The notes under the pieces: generated by a model
What the model was told of the DNA's origin: nothing
Database searches by the model: none
The model's input: the letters and a program-made list of their open reading frames with translations, nothing else
Source: Lachnospiraceae bacterium
GTDB taxonomy: Bacteria > Bacillota_A > Clostridia > Lachnospirales > Lachnospiraceae
Assembly (NCBI GenBank): GCA_017553965.1
Contig: JAFZJK010000139.1
Span: 1 to 13,272 of the forward strand
Length of the DNA: 13,272 nt
Direction: 5' to 3'
Program-made: the position numbers and the translations under genes
Part shown: in pieces, positions 6,044 to 13,272 of the stretch
How the letters are laid out: the number at the start of each line of letters is the position of its first letter
Position numbering within the stretch: position 1 is the first letter of the stretch

Positions 6044-7429
6044 TTACATCCCGAGCAGGTTTTCGCCTATTTTTACAACGTTTCCGGCACCCATGGTTAT
6101 TAACAGGTCGCCTTCGTTACAGTTTACTAATAAAAAATTTTCGACCTCATCAAAGCTTGAAAAATAGTAAACATCTTTACTATATTTCGCTTTTATGTCA
6201 TCGGCCAGCATTTTTGACGAAATGGTACCGGGGTCGGACTCACGTGCCGCATATATATCGGTAAGAATAATTTTATCGGAAAGAGACAGCGCTTCACAGA
6301 TCTCATTCCTAAATGATATGGTACGGGAGTATGTATGAGGCTGGAATACACACCACAGTGTTTTGTGGGGATATTTTAAGGCTGCGTTTAAAGTGGCCTT
6401 CATCTCTGTCGGGTGATGTGCGTAGTCATCTATGACTGTTACACCGCCGAATACACCCTTTTTCTCAAAACGGCGCTCGGTGCCTGTAAAGGATTTAAGA
6501 CCTTCAGTGATATCCTCGGGTGAGATACCGCAGCTAAGGGCCATGGCACATACGCCAGTAGCATTGGACACATTGTGTTCTCCGGGCACGCCCAGAGTTA
6601 CTTTAAAGAGCGGGGCACCCTTATGCATGAGAGTAAAGCTTCCGCGGTCATATTCGTCATATGTTACATCTGCTGCATAGTAATCAGCAGCAGTATCATG
6701 ATTTGAGTATGTGATGACAGGACATTTTACTGTAGAGAAAAGAGCGTTGTTGTCAGGTATCTCTTTACCTATTACAAGAAGACCGTTTTCGGGCAGCAGC
6801 TCTGCAAAGGTCCTGAAGGATGCACGTTCTGTCTCTAAGTTTTTAAAATAATCAAGATGTTCTGCTTCTATATTGGTGATGATGGCGTGGGTAGGGTGGA
6901 ACTTTAAGAAAGAATCGGTATATTCGCAGGATTCTATTACCATATTGTCTAACCCGCCGTCGCGTACGTTTCCGCCTATCGCATCAAGCACTCCGCCTAC
7001 GGATACTGTGGGGTCGAGACCTGCCTGTAAGAGTACGAGGCTCATCATTGAAGTTGTGGTGGTTTTGCCGTGAGTACCGGCTACGGAGAAGTTTCTCTTA
7101 TAGTGGAGCATGATGTCACCCACCATTTCGGCACGGTCAAGACAGGGGATACCTTTCCTTTTTGCTTCTACGAGCTCCGGGTTATCCGGATGTACGGCTG
7201 CGGTATATACCACTGCATCACATTCTGCGGGGATATTTTCCGCTTTGTTTGAATACACGATATTTATCCCTAATGTTTCCAGTCTCTCGGTGATCTTGCT
7301 CGAATGAGCATCGGAGCCTGTGACAGTAAAGCCTTTATTATGAAGAAGCTCAGCAAAGCCACTCATGCTTATGCCGCCTATACCTATAAAGTGTACGCGT
7401 CCGGGACGCGAAAAATCTATGTATTTCAT
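6044..7429 (-). CDS. murC: UDP-N-acetylmuramate--L-alanine ligase
   Basis: MurC adds L-alanine to UDP-MurNAc using ATP in the cytoplasm, the first amino-acid step of peptidoglycan precursor synthesis. With the ATG at 7429 the protein has 461 residues, a normal length, and begins MKYIDF then the nucleotide-sugar fold RVHFIGIGGISMSG. The ATP-binding loop GTHGKT is at 118-123, NIEAEHLDYF at 186-195, and further on DDYAHHPTE and FQPHTYSRT, all typical of MurC. A frame starting at 7525 would add 32 unrelated residues, but a promoter lies within that extension. AAGGCGAG just before the ATG is a modest ribosome binding site; ATG 7450 is a less likely alternative. The same-strand dnaD gene follows after 190 bases with no terminator visible, so read-through is possible. 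Confidence 0.95.
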   Translation of the reverse strand: MKYIDFSRPGRVHFIGIGGISMSGFAELLHNKGFTVTGSDAHSSKITERLETLGINIVYSNKAENIPAECDAVVYTAAVHPDNPELVEAKRKGIPCLDRAEMVGDIMLHYKRNFSVAGTHGKTTTTSMMSLVLLQAGLDPTVSVGGVLDAIGGNVRDGGLDNMVIESCEYTDSFLKFHPTHAIITNIEAEHLDYFKNLETERASFRTFAELLPENGLLVIGKEIPDNNALFSTVKCPVITYSNHDTAADYYAADVTYDEYDRGSFTLMHKGAPLFKVTLGVPGEHNVSNATGVCAMALSCGISPEDITEGLKSFTGTERRFEKKGVFGGVTVIDDYAHHPTEMKATLNAALKYPHKTLWCVFQPHTYSRTISFRNEICEALSLSDKIILTDIYAARESDPGTISSKMLADDIKAKYSKDVYYFSSFDEVENFLLVNCNEGDLLITMGAGNVVKIGENLLGM

Positions 7430-7442
7430 GTCTCGCCTTATC

Positions 7443-7474
7443 GCAGGCATGGTGCATAACGGTGACGTGCCTGC
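7443..7474 (-). promoter_or_regulatory. Hairpin in the murC leader
   Basis: GCAGGCA (7443-7449) and TGCCTGC (7468-7474) form a 7-bp stem with an 18-base loop. It lies within the roughly 80-base untranslated leader predicted from the murC promoter, a few bases before the ribosome binding site. No known riboswitch pattern is seen. Confidence 0.35.
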
Positions 7475-7514
7475 CGCATCACCGAAAGTAATCAAACGGA
7501 TTTCTACCTTATAG

Positions 7515-7543
7515 ATTATAACCATCTTTCCCTGTTATGTAAA
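7515..7543 (-). promoter_or_regulatory. murC promoter
   Basis: On the minus strand a -35 box TTTACA (complement of 7538-7543) and a perfect -10 box TATAAT (complement of 7515-7520) are 17 bases apart. Transcription would start near 7508, downstream of the ATG at 7525, which supports the shorter MurC start at 7429. Confidence 0.75.
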
Positions 7544-7549
7544 CAGGGA
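7529..7549. promoter_or_regulatory. Palindrome over the murC -35 box; possible operator
   Basis: TCCCTGTT (7529-7536) and AACAGGGA (7542-7549) form a perfect 8-bp inverted repeat around five bases. The murC -35 box (7538-7543) lies inside it. On the + strand it is followed by five T residues, so it could also act as a weak terminator, but nothing on that strand upstream needs one. Confidence 0.5.
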
Positions 7550-7577
7550 TTTTTCATGATTTTTATAACAGTTTAAC

Positions 7578-7606
7578 TTGAAAATATGGGAAATATGTGG
7601 TATAGT
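7578..7606 (+). promoter_or_regulatory. glgC promoter
   Basis: The -35 box TTGAAA (7578-7583) and -10 box TATAGT (7601-7606) are spaced by 17 bases. The predicted start near 7613 gives a leader of about 70 bases before the glgC TTG. Confidence 0.7.
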
Positions 7607-7612
7607 TATGTT

Positions 7613-7644
7613 CGGGGGTGTATACCCGTTTTTACAAGGCGGGT
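7613..7644 (+). promoter_or_regulatory. Short alternative hairpins in the glgC leader
   Basis: CGGG (7613-7616) can pair with CCCG (7625-7628), which is followed by five T residues (7629-7633), a very small terminator shape. The same CCCG with the preceding A can instead pair with CGGGT at 7640-7644. The stems are only 4-5 bp, so a leader switch is possible but weakly supported. Confidence 0.25.
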
Positions 7645-7671
7645 GCACGCAAAACAAATATAAATGAACAT

Positions 7672-7687
7672 GGAGGTGACGTGCTTG
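7672..7687 (+). promoter_or_regulatory. Ribosome binding site that sets a TTG start for glgC
   Basis: GGAGGTGA at 7672-7679 lies five bases before TTG 7685-7687. The upstream in-frame ATG codons at 7664 and 7670 precede or overlap this site and have no ribosome binding site of their own. Confidence 0.8.
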
Positions 7688-8959
7688 ATACGGAAAGAAA
7701 TGATAGCCATGCTTCTTGCGGGCGGACAGGGTTCTAGATTAGGTATACTTACCGCTGACATGGCTAAGCCGGCTGTAAGCTATGGCGGAAAATACAGAAT
7801 AATAGACTTTCCTTTGAGCAATTGTATCAATTCGGGTGTAGACACCGTTGGTGTTCTTACACAGTATCAGCCCTTAAGGCTGAATACTCATATCGGTATA
7901 GGTATTCCGTGGGACCTTGACCGTAATATCGGCGGCGTAAGTATTCTTCCTCCTTATGAGAAGAGTGACAACGCAGAGTGGTATACAGGTACGGCTAATG
8001 CCATATATCAGAATCTGAAATTCATTGAACATTATAATCCTGAGTATGTTCTTATATTGGGCGGAGACCACATATATAAGATGGATTATGAGATCCTGCT
8101 TGATTTCCATAAATCAAATAATGCAGATATAACCCTTGCCACATATCCTGTAGCATGGGAGGATGCTTCGCGTTTCGGTCTGGTTATAACAGATGAGAAC
8201 AAGCGCGTGCTTGATTTTGAAGAAAAGCCTGCAAAGCCCAGAAGTAACCTGGCTTCGATGGGTATTTATATATTCACATGGAAGGTACTTAAGGAAGCTC
8301 TCATAAAGCTTAAGGATCAGCCCGGATGTGACTTCGGTATGCATGTCATTCCGTATTGCCACAAGAACGGCGCTAATGTTTATGCCTTTGAGTACAACGG
8401 CTATTGGAAGGATGTAGGAACCCTTTCGGCATACTGGGAGTCGAACATGGAGCTTATCGACCTTGTTCCCGACTTTAACCTTTACGAAGAGTTCTGGAAG
8501 ATATACACCAAGAGCGAAGTTAGTACAGCTCAGTATTTAGGTGAGAACGCAGTTCTGTCCCGCAGTATAGTCGGTGAAGGTACCGAGATCTACGGAAGCG
8601 TATATAATTCCGTAATAGGACCCGAGGTAGTGATAGAAGAGGGTGCGGTCGTATCCGATTCCATCATCATGCAGGGTACGCATATCGGTAAAAACAGCAA
8701 GATCAATAAAGCTATCATCGCAGAACGTGCTTTAGTCGGAAATGACTGTGAGCTCGGTGTTGGCGATGAAGTGGAAAATAAGGAACATCCCAATATTTAT
8801 TGCAACGGACTTGTAACCCTTGGTGAAAAGACCGTTATCCCGGACGGAGTCCGTATAGGCAAGAATACCGTGATCTCAGGAGTTACCACTCCCGAGGATT
8901 ACCCGAACAACTGGCTTGGCGGCGGGGAAAGTCTTAAGAAGGCAGGTGAAGACGCATGA
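7685..8959 (+). CDS. glgC: Glucose-1-phosphate adenylyltransferase, catalytic subunit
   Basis: It makes ADP-glucose from glucose 1-phosphate and ATP, the committed step of bacterial glycogen synthesis. From the TTG start it has 424 residues. The nucleotidyltransferase domain shows the pyrophosphorylase signature GGQGSRL at 13-19, the catalytic Asp in [11 protein letters not shown] (Asp128), FEEKP for glucose-1-phosphate binding and GYWKDVGT. The C-terminal third is a left-handed beta-helix with hexapeptide repeats (for example the [24 protein letters not shown] pattern). The stop overlaps the glgD ATG by four bases (ATGA), which implies coupled translation. No other glycogen genes are in the window. 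Confidence 0.95.
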   Translation: MIRKEMIAMLLAGGQGSRLGILTADMAKPAVSYGGKYRIIDFPLSNCINSGVDTVGVLTQYQPLRLNTHIGIGIPWDLDRNIGGVSILPPYEKSDNAEWYTGTANAIYQNLKFIEHYNPEYVLILGGDHIYKMDYEILLDFHKSNNADITLATYPVAWEDASRFGLVITDENKRVLDFEEKPAKPRSNLASMGIYIFTWKVLKEALIKLKDQPGCDFGMHVIPYCHKNGANVYAFEYNGYWKDVGTLSAYWESNMELIDLVPDFNLYEEFWKIYTKSEVSTAQYLGENAVLSRSIVGEGTEIYGSVYNSVIGPEVVIEEGAVVSDSIIMQGTHIGKNSKINKAIIAERALVGNDCELGVGDEVENKEHPNIYCNGLVTLGEKTVIPDGVRIGKNTVISGVTTPEDYPNNWLGGGESLKKAGEDA

Positions 8960-10080
8960 GAGCTATAGGTATAGTACTTGCAGGCGGAAACGCTTCAAGG
9001 ATGAAAGAACTTACAAATAAACGTGCGGTCGCAGCTATGCCCATCGCAGGAAGCTACAGAGCGGTTGACTTTGCACTTTCAAGTCTTGCCAATTCACGTG
9101 TACAGAAGGTTGCAGTACTTACACAGTACAATTCCCGTTCGCTGAATGAGCATATGAGCTCTTCAAAATGGTGGGATTTCGGACGTAAACAGGGCGGCCT
9201 TTATGTATTCACACCTACCATTACGGCTGATAATTCATTCTGGTACAGGGGTACTGCAGATTCCATCTATCAGAATATCGATTTCTTACGTAACAGCCAT
9301 GAACCTTACGTAGTTATCACTTCAGGCGATATCATTTACAAGCTTGATTTCAATAAGGTATTAGAGGAGCATATCGAGAACAAGGCGGACATCACCATCG
9401 TCTGCAAGAGGCTTGGAAAACGTGAAGATACAAGCCGTTACGGTATTATCACCACTGCTGAAGACGGCAGGATCACATCCTTTGATGAGAAACCCATCGG
9501 TTCCGAGGATGAACCGCTTGTATCCGCAGGCATTTATGTGATCAGACGTCGCCAGCTTATCGAGATGCTGGAAAGAGCCAACGAAGAAGAGCGTTATGAC
9601 CTGGTAAGAGATATCATCATAAGGTTTAAGGATGTCAAGAAGATATATGCTTTCGAGCATAAGGAGTACTGGCGTAACATCGCATCGGTAAATGATTATT
9701 ACGATGCAAATATGGATTTCTTAAACCATGATATAAGAGATTATTTCTTCAGACAGTACCCTGATGTATACTCCAAGGTGGATGATCTTCCTCCCGCAAA
9801 ATACAATGCAGGTGCAGAGGTTAGAAACAGTCTTATCGCAAGCGGTACCATAGTTAACGGCCGCATCGAGAATTCTGTTATTTTCAAACAGGTATATATC
9901 GGTAATAACTGTACGATCAGGAATTCGATCATCTTAAACGGTGTTCATATCGGTGACAATACTTATATCGAGAACTGCATCGTAGAGAGCAAGGATACCA
10001 TCAAGCCCGGTAGCAACTATACAGGACAGCCCGGTTCCCCCAGGATCGTCCTTGAGCGCAGCGACAGATACGGGATGTAA
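8956..10080 (+). CDS. glgD: Glucose-1-phosphate adenylyltransferase, GlgD subunit
   Basis: This is a GlgC paralogue of 374 residues that in Firmicutes forms a hetero-oligomer with GlgC and raises its activity. The nucleotidyltransferase fold is kept, but the pyrophosphorylase loop is degenerate: GGNASRM at 10-16 against GGQGSRL in GlgC, and [10 protein letters not shown] at 123-132 in place of [15 protein letters not shown] and EYWRNIAS correspond to FEEKP and GYWKDVGT. The beta-helix region is shorter than in GlgC. These changes fit a modulatory rather than catalytic subunit, although the Asp of the GD motif is retained. It overlaps glgC by four bases, with GCAGGTGAAG just upstream as a weak ribosome binding site. 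Confidence 0.93.
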   Translation: MRAIGIVLAGGNASRMKELTNKRAVAAMPIAGSYRAVDFALSSLANSRVQKVAVLTQYNSRSLNEHMSSSKWWDFGRKQGGLYVFTPTITADNSFWYRGTADSIYQNIDFLRNSHEPYVVITSGDIIYKLDFNKVLEEHIENKADITIVCKRLGKREDTSRYGIITTAEDGRITSFDEKPIGSEDEPLVSAGIYVIRRRQLIEMLERANEEERYDLVRDIIIRFKDVKKIYAFEHKEYWRNIASVNDYYDANMDFLNHDIRDYFFRQYPDVYSKVDDLPPAKYNAGAEVRNSLIASGTIVNGRIENSVIFKQVYIGNNCTIRNSIILNGVHIGDNTYIENCIVESKDTIKPGSNYTGQPGSPRIVLERSDRYGM

Positions 10081-10114
10081 ACCGGCATCATTTCTTTAAA
10101 ATATTACTTTTTAG

Positions 10115-10144
10115 TACAGCCTCTCCGGTTACGGCGAGGCTGTA
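10115..10144 (+). terminator. Hairpin after glgD, probable terminator without a clear T tract
   Basis: TACAGCCTC (10115-10123) pairs with GAGGCTGTA (10136-10144). Inside it CCG pairs with CGG around a GTTA loop, with one T-C mismatch between the two stems. The following bases are TGATTGTC, so it lacks the usual run of T and may be weak. Confidence 0.5.
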
Positions 10145-10149
10145 TGATT

Positions 10150-10169
10150 GTCAGCATAATATAGCTGAC
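10150..10169. promoter_or_regulatory. Inverted repeat upstream of the deacetylase gene
   Basis: GTCAGC and GCTGAC form a perfect 6-bp inverted repeat around eight AT-only bases. It could be a protein-binding site between glgD and the deacetylase gene. No convincing promoter is seen next to it. Confidence 0.3.
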
Positions 10170-10209
10170 TGATGAGGTGTTAAGTTAAAATAGAGGTTCT
10201 AAGTAATAA

Positions 10210-11238
10210 ATGAGTAACAAGATCATAAATATAATCCTATATATTACATCCGTTGTAGCACTTGCGGTTGTAGTAGTATTTTTCATAAAGCTGGGAAATA
10301 TCGAGCCAACAGATAACAGTAAGACCGATACAGCTGTAACAGGTACTGAGAAGCAGGATGGCCTTTCGGCACTGACCGGAAAACAAGGAACAGAAGATAA
10401 TACTCCGGTACCTACAGATGAGCCGGGGACGTTAGATACTCCGACCGATATACCTGCTGTGGACCCGGTAACCACACCGACGGATATACCTGTTACAGAC
10501 ACTCCGGTGACAGCAGCACCTACAGCAGCTCCTGACAATACGGATATTACCCCGACATCTGTCCCACGTGCGGTAAATGTCACAGGGATCGATCCGGAAA
10601 AGCCTATCGTGGCACTCACATTTGATGACGGTCCGAGTGTAAATACCGCCAGCATTATAGAAACACTTACCGAATACGGTGCACATGCGACATTTTTCAT
10701 GGTCGGAGAAAATGTAACTATGTATCCTGAACGTGTGAAAATGGTGTATGATGCAGGTTGTGAAATTGGAAACCATACCGTTAACCATAAAGACCTTAAA
10801 AAGCTTTCAAAGGCAGAGGTCAAGAAAGAAATAGAGGATAACCAGACCAATATCAATGCAGCCATAGGTACGACCATAAGCTCACTGGTACGCCCGCCAT
10901 ACGGGAATGTTAACGATACCGTAAAAGAGGCCTGCGCTCATCCTATGATAAACTGGTCGGTTGATACTTTGGACTGGAAGACCAGAAATGCCGATTCGGT
11001 ATTTGAAGAAGTAAAGAAAAGTACAAAGGACGGAAGCATAATTCTTATGCACGATCTTTATTCCAGTACTGCGGATGCGGTAAAGATGGTAGTGCCCTGG
11101 CTTATAGAGCAGGGATACCAGGTATGTTCTGTCAGCGAAATGTTCGCCGCACGTGGCGTAGCATTGGAAAACGGACATGTATATAACAGCGTGATGAACG
11201 CCGCAAAATATATTGAAACTAAAAAAGAAGAAACGTAA
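10210..11238 (+). CDS. Membrane-anchored polysaccharide deacetylase (NodB family)
   Basis: This is a predicted extracytoplasmic, metal-dependent N- or O-deacetylase (carbohydrate esterase 4) acting on peptidoglycan or another cell-surface glycan. It has 342 residues: a single N-terminal membrane helix (about 7-27), a long Thr/Pro/Asp-rich spacer with TPTDIP-type repeats (about 35-125), and the NodB domain. All five family motifs are present: TFDDGP at 137-142, HTVNH at 189-193 (metal His pair), RPPYG at 228-232, DTLDW at 252-256 and LMHD at 279-282, so activity is expected. An in-frame TAA directly before the ATG fixes the start. The nearest ribosome site, AGAGGT at 10192-10197, is 12 bases away, which is unusually far. 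Substrate cannot be told from sequence alone. Confidence 0.93.
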   Translation: MSNKIINIILYITSVVALAVVVVFFIKLGNIEPTDNSKTDTAVTGTEKQDGLSALTGKQGTEDNTPVPTDEPGTLDTPTDIPAVDPVTTPTDIPVTDTPVTAAPTAAPDNTDITPTSVPRAVNVTGIDPEKPIVALTFDDGPSVNTASIIETLTEYGAHATFFMVGENVTMYPERVKMVYDAGCEIGNHTVNHKDLKKLSKAEVKKEIEDNQTNINAAIGTTISSLVRPPYGNVNDTVKEACAHPMINWSVDTLDWKTRNADSVFEEVKKSTKDGSIILMHDLYSSTADAVKMVVPWLIEQGYQVCSVSEMFAARGVALENGHVYNSVMNAAKYIETKKEET

Positions 11239-11243
11239 CAATG

Positions 11244-11290
11244 GGATGGTTCTGTTTACATTTATGGAGAAAAACAGAACCATCCTTTTT
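11244..11290 (+). terminator. Intrinsic terminator of the deacetylase gene
   Basis: A perfect 14-bp stem (11244-11257 with 11272-11285, arm GGATGGTTCTGTTT) is followed by five T residues at 11286-11290. It begins five bases after the stop codon. Confidence 0.93.
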
Positions 11291-11338
11291 ATTATTATTA
11301 TTTAAGTATTAAATATATGTTAAATTATTAATAACCGC

Positions 11339-11367
11339 TTGACGTGACAATGTAATAGTGATATATA
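11339..11367 (+). promoter_or_regulatory. Promoter of the hemolysin III family gene
   Basis: The -35 box TTGACG (11339-11344) and -10 box TATATA (11362-11367) are spaced by 17 bases, in the AT-rich stretch between the terminator and the next gene. The start would fall near 11374. Confidence 0.6.
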
Positions 11368-11405
11368 GTAATTAAAACTACATCATGTGGAGGAGGTAGT
11401 AAAAA

Positions 11406-12062
11406 ATGGTAGCAAAACGAGAAGTAGCAATGATGGATTATAATCTGGCGGAGGAGCTGATCAACTCGATATCCCATGGTATCGGAGCGGGTTTGGCGGT
11501 GGCTGCGGCAGTGCTTTGTATAGTTAAGGCAGGGAAAAGCGGTAATCCCTGGGCTATAGTAACAGCTTCGGTATTTGGGTTCTGCATTATCATGCTTTAT
11601 ACCATGTCCACCATATATCATGCTCTTCCCAAAGGAAAAGCAAAAAAGGTATTCCGTGTTATAGACCATTGCACAGTGTTCCTTATGATCGCGGGTACTT
11701 ATACCCCCTGCATGCTTGTACATTTCCATGACGCCAAAGGCTGGGTTATGTTCGGTATCATCTGGGGACTCGCTATACTCGGCATAGTGTTTAATGCCAT
11801 AGATGTTGATAAATATGAGAATCTGTCAGCGGTAATAAATGTGATAATGGGCTGGGCTGTATGCTTTATGTTCGGTTCATTGGTTGATGCCATAGGTGGC
11901 AAGGGCGTGGCGCTTCTGATAATCGGAGGCGGCCTGTATACTTTGGGAGCCATCCTCTACGGTATAGGTGATAAGGTCAGATATATGCATTCGGTATTTC
12001 ACTTTTTCTGCATAGCCGGAAGCATACTTCACTTCTTCGCAATCTATAACTATGTATTATAA
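11406..12062 (+). CDS. trhA: Hemolysin III / TrhA family membrane protein (PAQR superfamily)
   Basis: This is an integral membrane protein of 218 residues with about seven hydrophobic segments. Family marks are the Ser/His motif SISHGIGA near 21-28, STIYHALP, DHCTVFLMIAGTYTPC and the C-terminal HSVFHFFCIAGSILHF. The conserved His and Asp residues probably bind a metal ion. Family members were first named for haemolytic activity. In bacteria they are now linked to membrane-energy or lipid homeostasis, and a toxin role should not be assumed. AGGAGGT at 11391-11397, eight bases before the ATG, supports the start. It is a single-gene unit with its own promoter; the promoter of the next gene begins six bases after its stop. 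Confidence 0.92.
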   Translation: MVAKREVAMMDYNLAEELINSISHGIGAGLAVAAAVLCIVKAGKSGNPWAIVTASVFGFCIIMLYTMSTIYHALPKGKAKKVFRVIDHCTVFLMIAGTYTPCMLVHFHDAKGWVMFGIIWGLAILGIVFNAIDVDKYENLSAVINVIMGWAVCFMFGSLVDAIGGKGVALLIIGGGLYTLGAILYGIGDKVRYMHSVFHFFCIAGSILHFFAIYNYVL

Positions 12063-12067
12063 TTTCC

Positions 12068-12095
12068 TTGACTAATGGATTTAGGATGCTATAAT
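12068..12095 (+). promoter_or_regulatory. iorA promoter
   Basis: The -35 box TTGACT (12068-12073) and perfect -10 box TATAAT (12090-12095) are 16 bases apart. The start near 12102 leaves a leader of about 34 bases containing AAGGAGG at 12121-12127, eight bases before the ATG. Confidence 0.85.
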
Positions 12096-12135
12096 AGTAC
12101 ATTAGGTAATTTTGGATTTGAAGGAGGACTCATAA

Positions 12136-13272
12136 ATGGCTGAAAAGAAGCTGATGCTGGGCAATGAGGCGATAGCGCGCGGCGCATATGAGGCAGGCGT
12201 AAAGGTGTCTGCTGCTTATCCCGGAACCCCCAGTACTGAGATTAGTGAAAATATCGTAAAGTATGATGAGATCTACTGTGAGTGGTCACCCAATGAAAAG
12301 GTAGCCCTTGAAGTAGCCATCGGTGCATCCATGGCAGGTGTGAGATCACTTTGCTCCATGAAGCACGTAGGTGTAAATGTGGCATCCGATCCGCTGTATA
12401 CCGTAAGTTATATCGGTGTATCAGGCGGCCTGGTACTTGTAGCTGCAGACGATCCCGGAATGTACAGCTCACAGAATGAACAGGATTCACGTGCGGTAGC
12501 CCGTGCGGCACATATCCCGGTTATTGAGCCCTCAGACAGCGCAGAAGCTAAAGAGTTCATCAAGTATGCATATGACATAAGCGAGAAATACGATACACCC
12601 GTTATGTTCAGGACCACTACCCGTATAGCTCATTCACAGGGCTTGGTAGAACTTGATGACCGCTGCGAGCCTATAGATATCCCTTATACTAAGAACGTAG
12701 CTAAAAATGTTATGATGCCCGGTAATGCCATTAAGCGTCATCCCGTAGTTGAAGCAAGGGAAAAGCAGATGGCTATAGACGGTGCAGAGTTCCCTATCAA
12801 CAGAATAGAAATGAATGATACCAAGATCGGTGTTATCACATCAGGTATCCCTTATCAGTATGTAAAGGAAGCGCTTCCGAGTGCATCTGTTCTTAAGCTT
12901 GGTTGTGTTAACCCGCTTCCTAAGCAGATGATCATCGACTTTGCTAAGAAGGTGGATAAGCTCTACATCGTAGAAGAGCTCGATCCCATCATCGAGGAAC
13001 AGGTTAAGTCATGGGGTATCGCTTGCATCGGTAAGGAAATCCTTACCATCCAGGGCGAATACAGCACCAATCTCTTAAAGAAAGCTATCCTCGGACAGGA
13101 GCTTGAGATCGAAGCAAAGGCAGACGTACCCGTAAGACCTCCCATCCTTTGTCCCGGATGTCCTCACAGAAGCACATTCTATACACTTAACAGATTAAAG
13201 ATACATGCAGCAGGCGATATCGGATGCTATACACTCGGTGCGGTAGCTCCTCTTAGCGTAGTTGAGACTACA
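12136..13272 (+). CDS. iorA: Indolepyruvate ferredoxin oxidoreductase, alpha subunit (3' truncated by window)
   Basis: The enzyme converts indolepyruvate and other aryl-pyruvates to aryl-acetyl-CoA with reduction of ferredoxin, in anaerobic aromatic amino-acid metabolism. The window holds 379 codons with no stop; the complete subunit is usually about 600 residues. Visible parts: the N-terminal pyruvate:ferredoxin oxidoreductase-like domain with YPGTPSTE at 28-35, a transketolase-C-like middle segment (KIGVITSGIPYQYVKEAL, then KLYIVEELDP), and the start of the thiamine-diphosphate domain with CPGCPHR at 339-345 and GDIGCYTLG from 360. The C-terminal iron-sulfur domain and the partner iorB would lie beyond the window. 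Such enzymes are oxygen-sensitive, which fits an anaerobe. The ribosome site and a strong promoter fix the start. Confidence 0.95.
   Translation, partial: MAEKKLMLGNEAIARGAYEAGVKVSAAYPGTPSTEISENIVKYDEIYCEWSPNEKVALEVAIGASMAGVRSLCSMKHVGVNVASDPLYTVSYIGVSGGLVLVAADDPGMYSSQNEQDSRAVARAAHIPVIEPSDSAEAKEFIKYAYDISEKYDTPVMFRTTTRIAHSQGLVELDDRCEPIDIPYTKNVAKNVMMPGNAIKRHPVVEAREKQMAIDGAEFPINRIEMNDTKIGVITSGIPYQYVKEALPSASVLKLGCVNPLPKQMIIDFAKKVDKLYIVEELDPIIEEQVKSWGIACIGKEILTIQGEYSTNLLKKAILGQELEIEAKADVPVRPPILCPGCPHRSTFYTLNRLKIHAAGDIGCYTLGAVAPLSVVETT

Noticed and set aside
10185..10877. 230-codon antisense frame over the deacetylase gene
   Set aside because: It arises from the Thr/Pro-rich spacer read backwards and gives low-complexity Val/Ser/Gly sequence.

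Overview
The window looks like chromosomal DNA from an anaerobic, spore-former-type Firmicute, most likely a Lachnospiraceae relative. This placement is inference. It rests on strong AGGAGG ribosome binding sites, a DnaD plus DnaI-type helicase-loading pair, a GlgC/GlgD pair, an oversized divergent PRPP synthetase and an indolepyruvate:ferredoxin oxidoreductase. I see no phage, insertion sequence, CRISPR array, tRNA or rRNA, and most genes are ordinary housekeeping genes.

Layout. Positions 1-170 hold the tail of an unrecognised gene on the + strand, ended by a strong terminator. From 170 to 809 there is no gene. This gap carries a small array of ATGTAGCAT-type repeats (304-439) and then a 258-base imperfect inverted repeat (433-690) that folds into one long rod capped by smaller hairpins. 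It is the least explained part of the window. Directly after it, on the + strand, comes a lipoprotein with a von Willebrand A domain (809-2362), which converges on the next block.

The minus-strand block runs murC (6044-7429), dnaD (4669-5853), dnaI (3674-4660) and prs (2446-3627). It joins cell-wall precursor synthesis, helicase loading and PRPP supply. A good promoter sits just before dnaD, and upstream of that promoter are two copies of a 22-bp repeat, each containing a DnaA-box sequence (one perfect, one with one change). This suggests that DnaA may control the helicase-loading genes. murC has its own promoter, whose -35 box lies inside a palindrome.

Divergently, glgC (TTG start) and glgD overlap by four bases and encode ADP-glucose pyrophosphorylase for glycogen synthesis. 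A membrane-anchored polysaccharide deacetylase, a TrhA/hemolysin III membrane protein and the 5' part of iorA follow on the + strand, the last two each with a recognisable promoter. Several computed start sites were shortened: promoters lie inside the longer versions of dnaD and murC, and the glgC start is set by its ribosome binding site.
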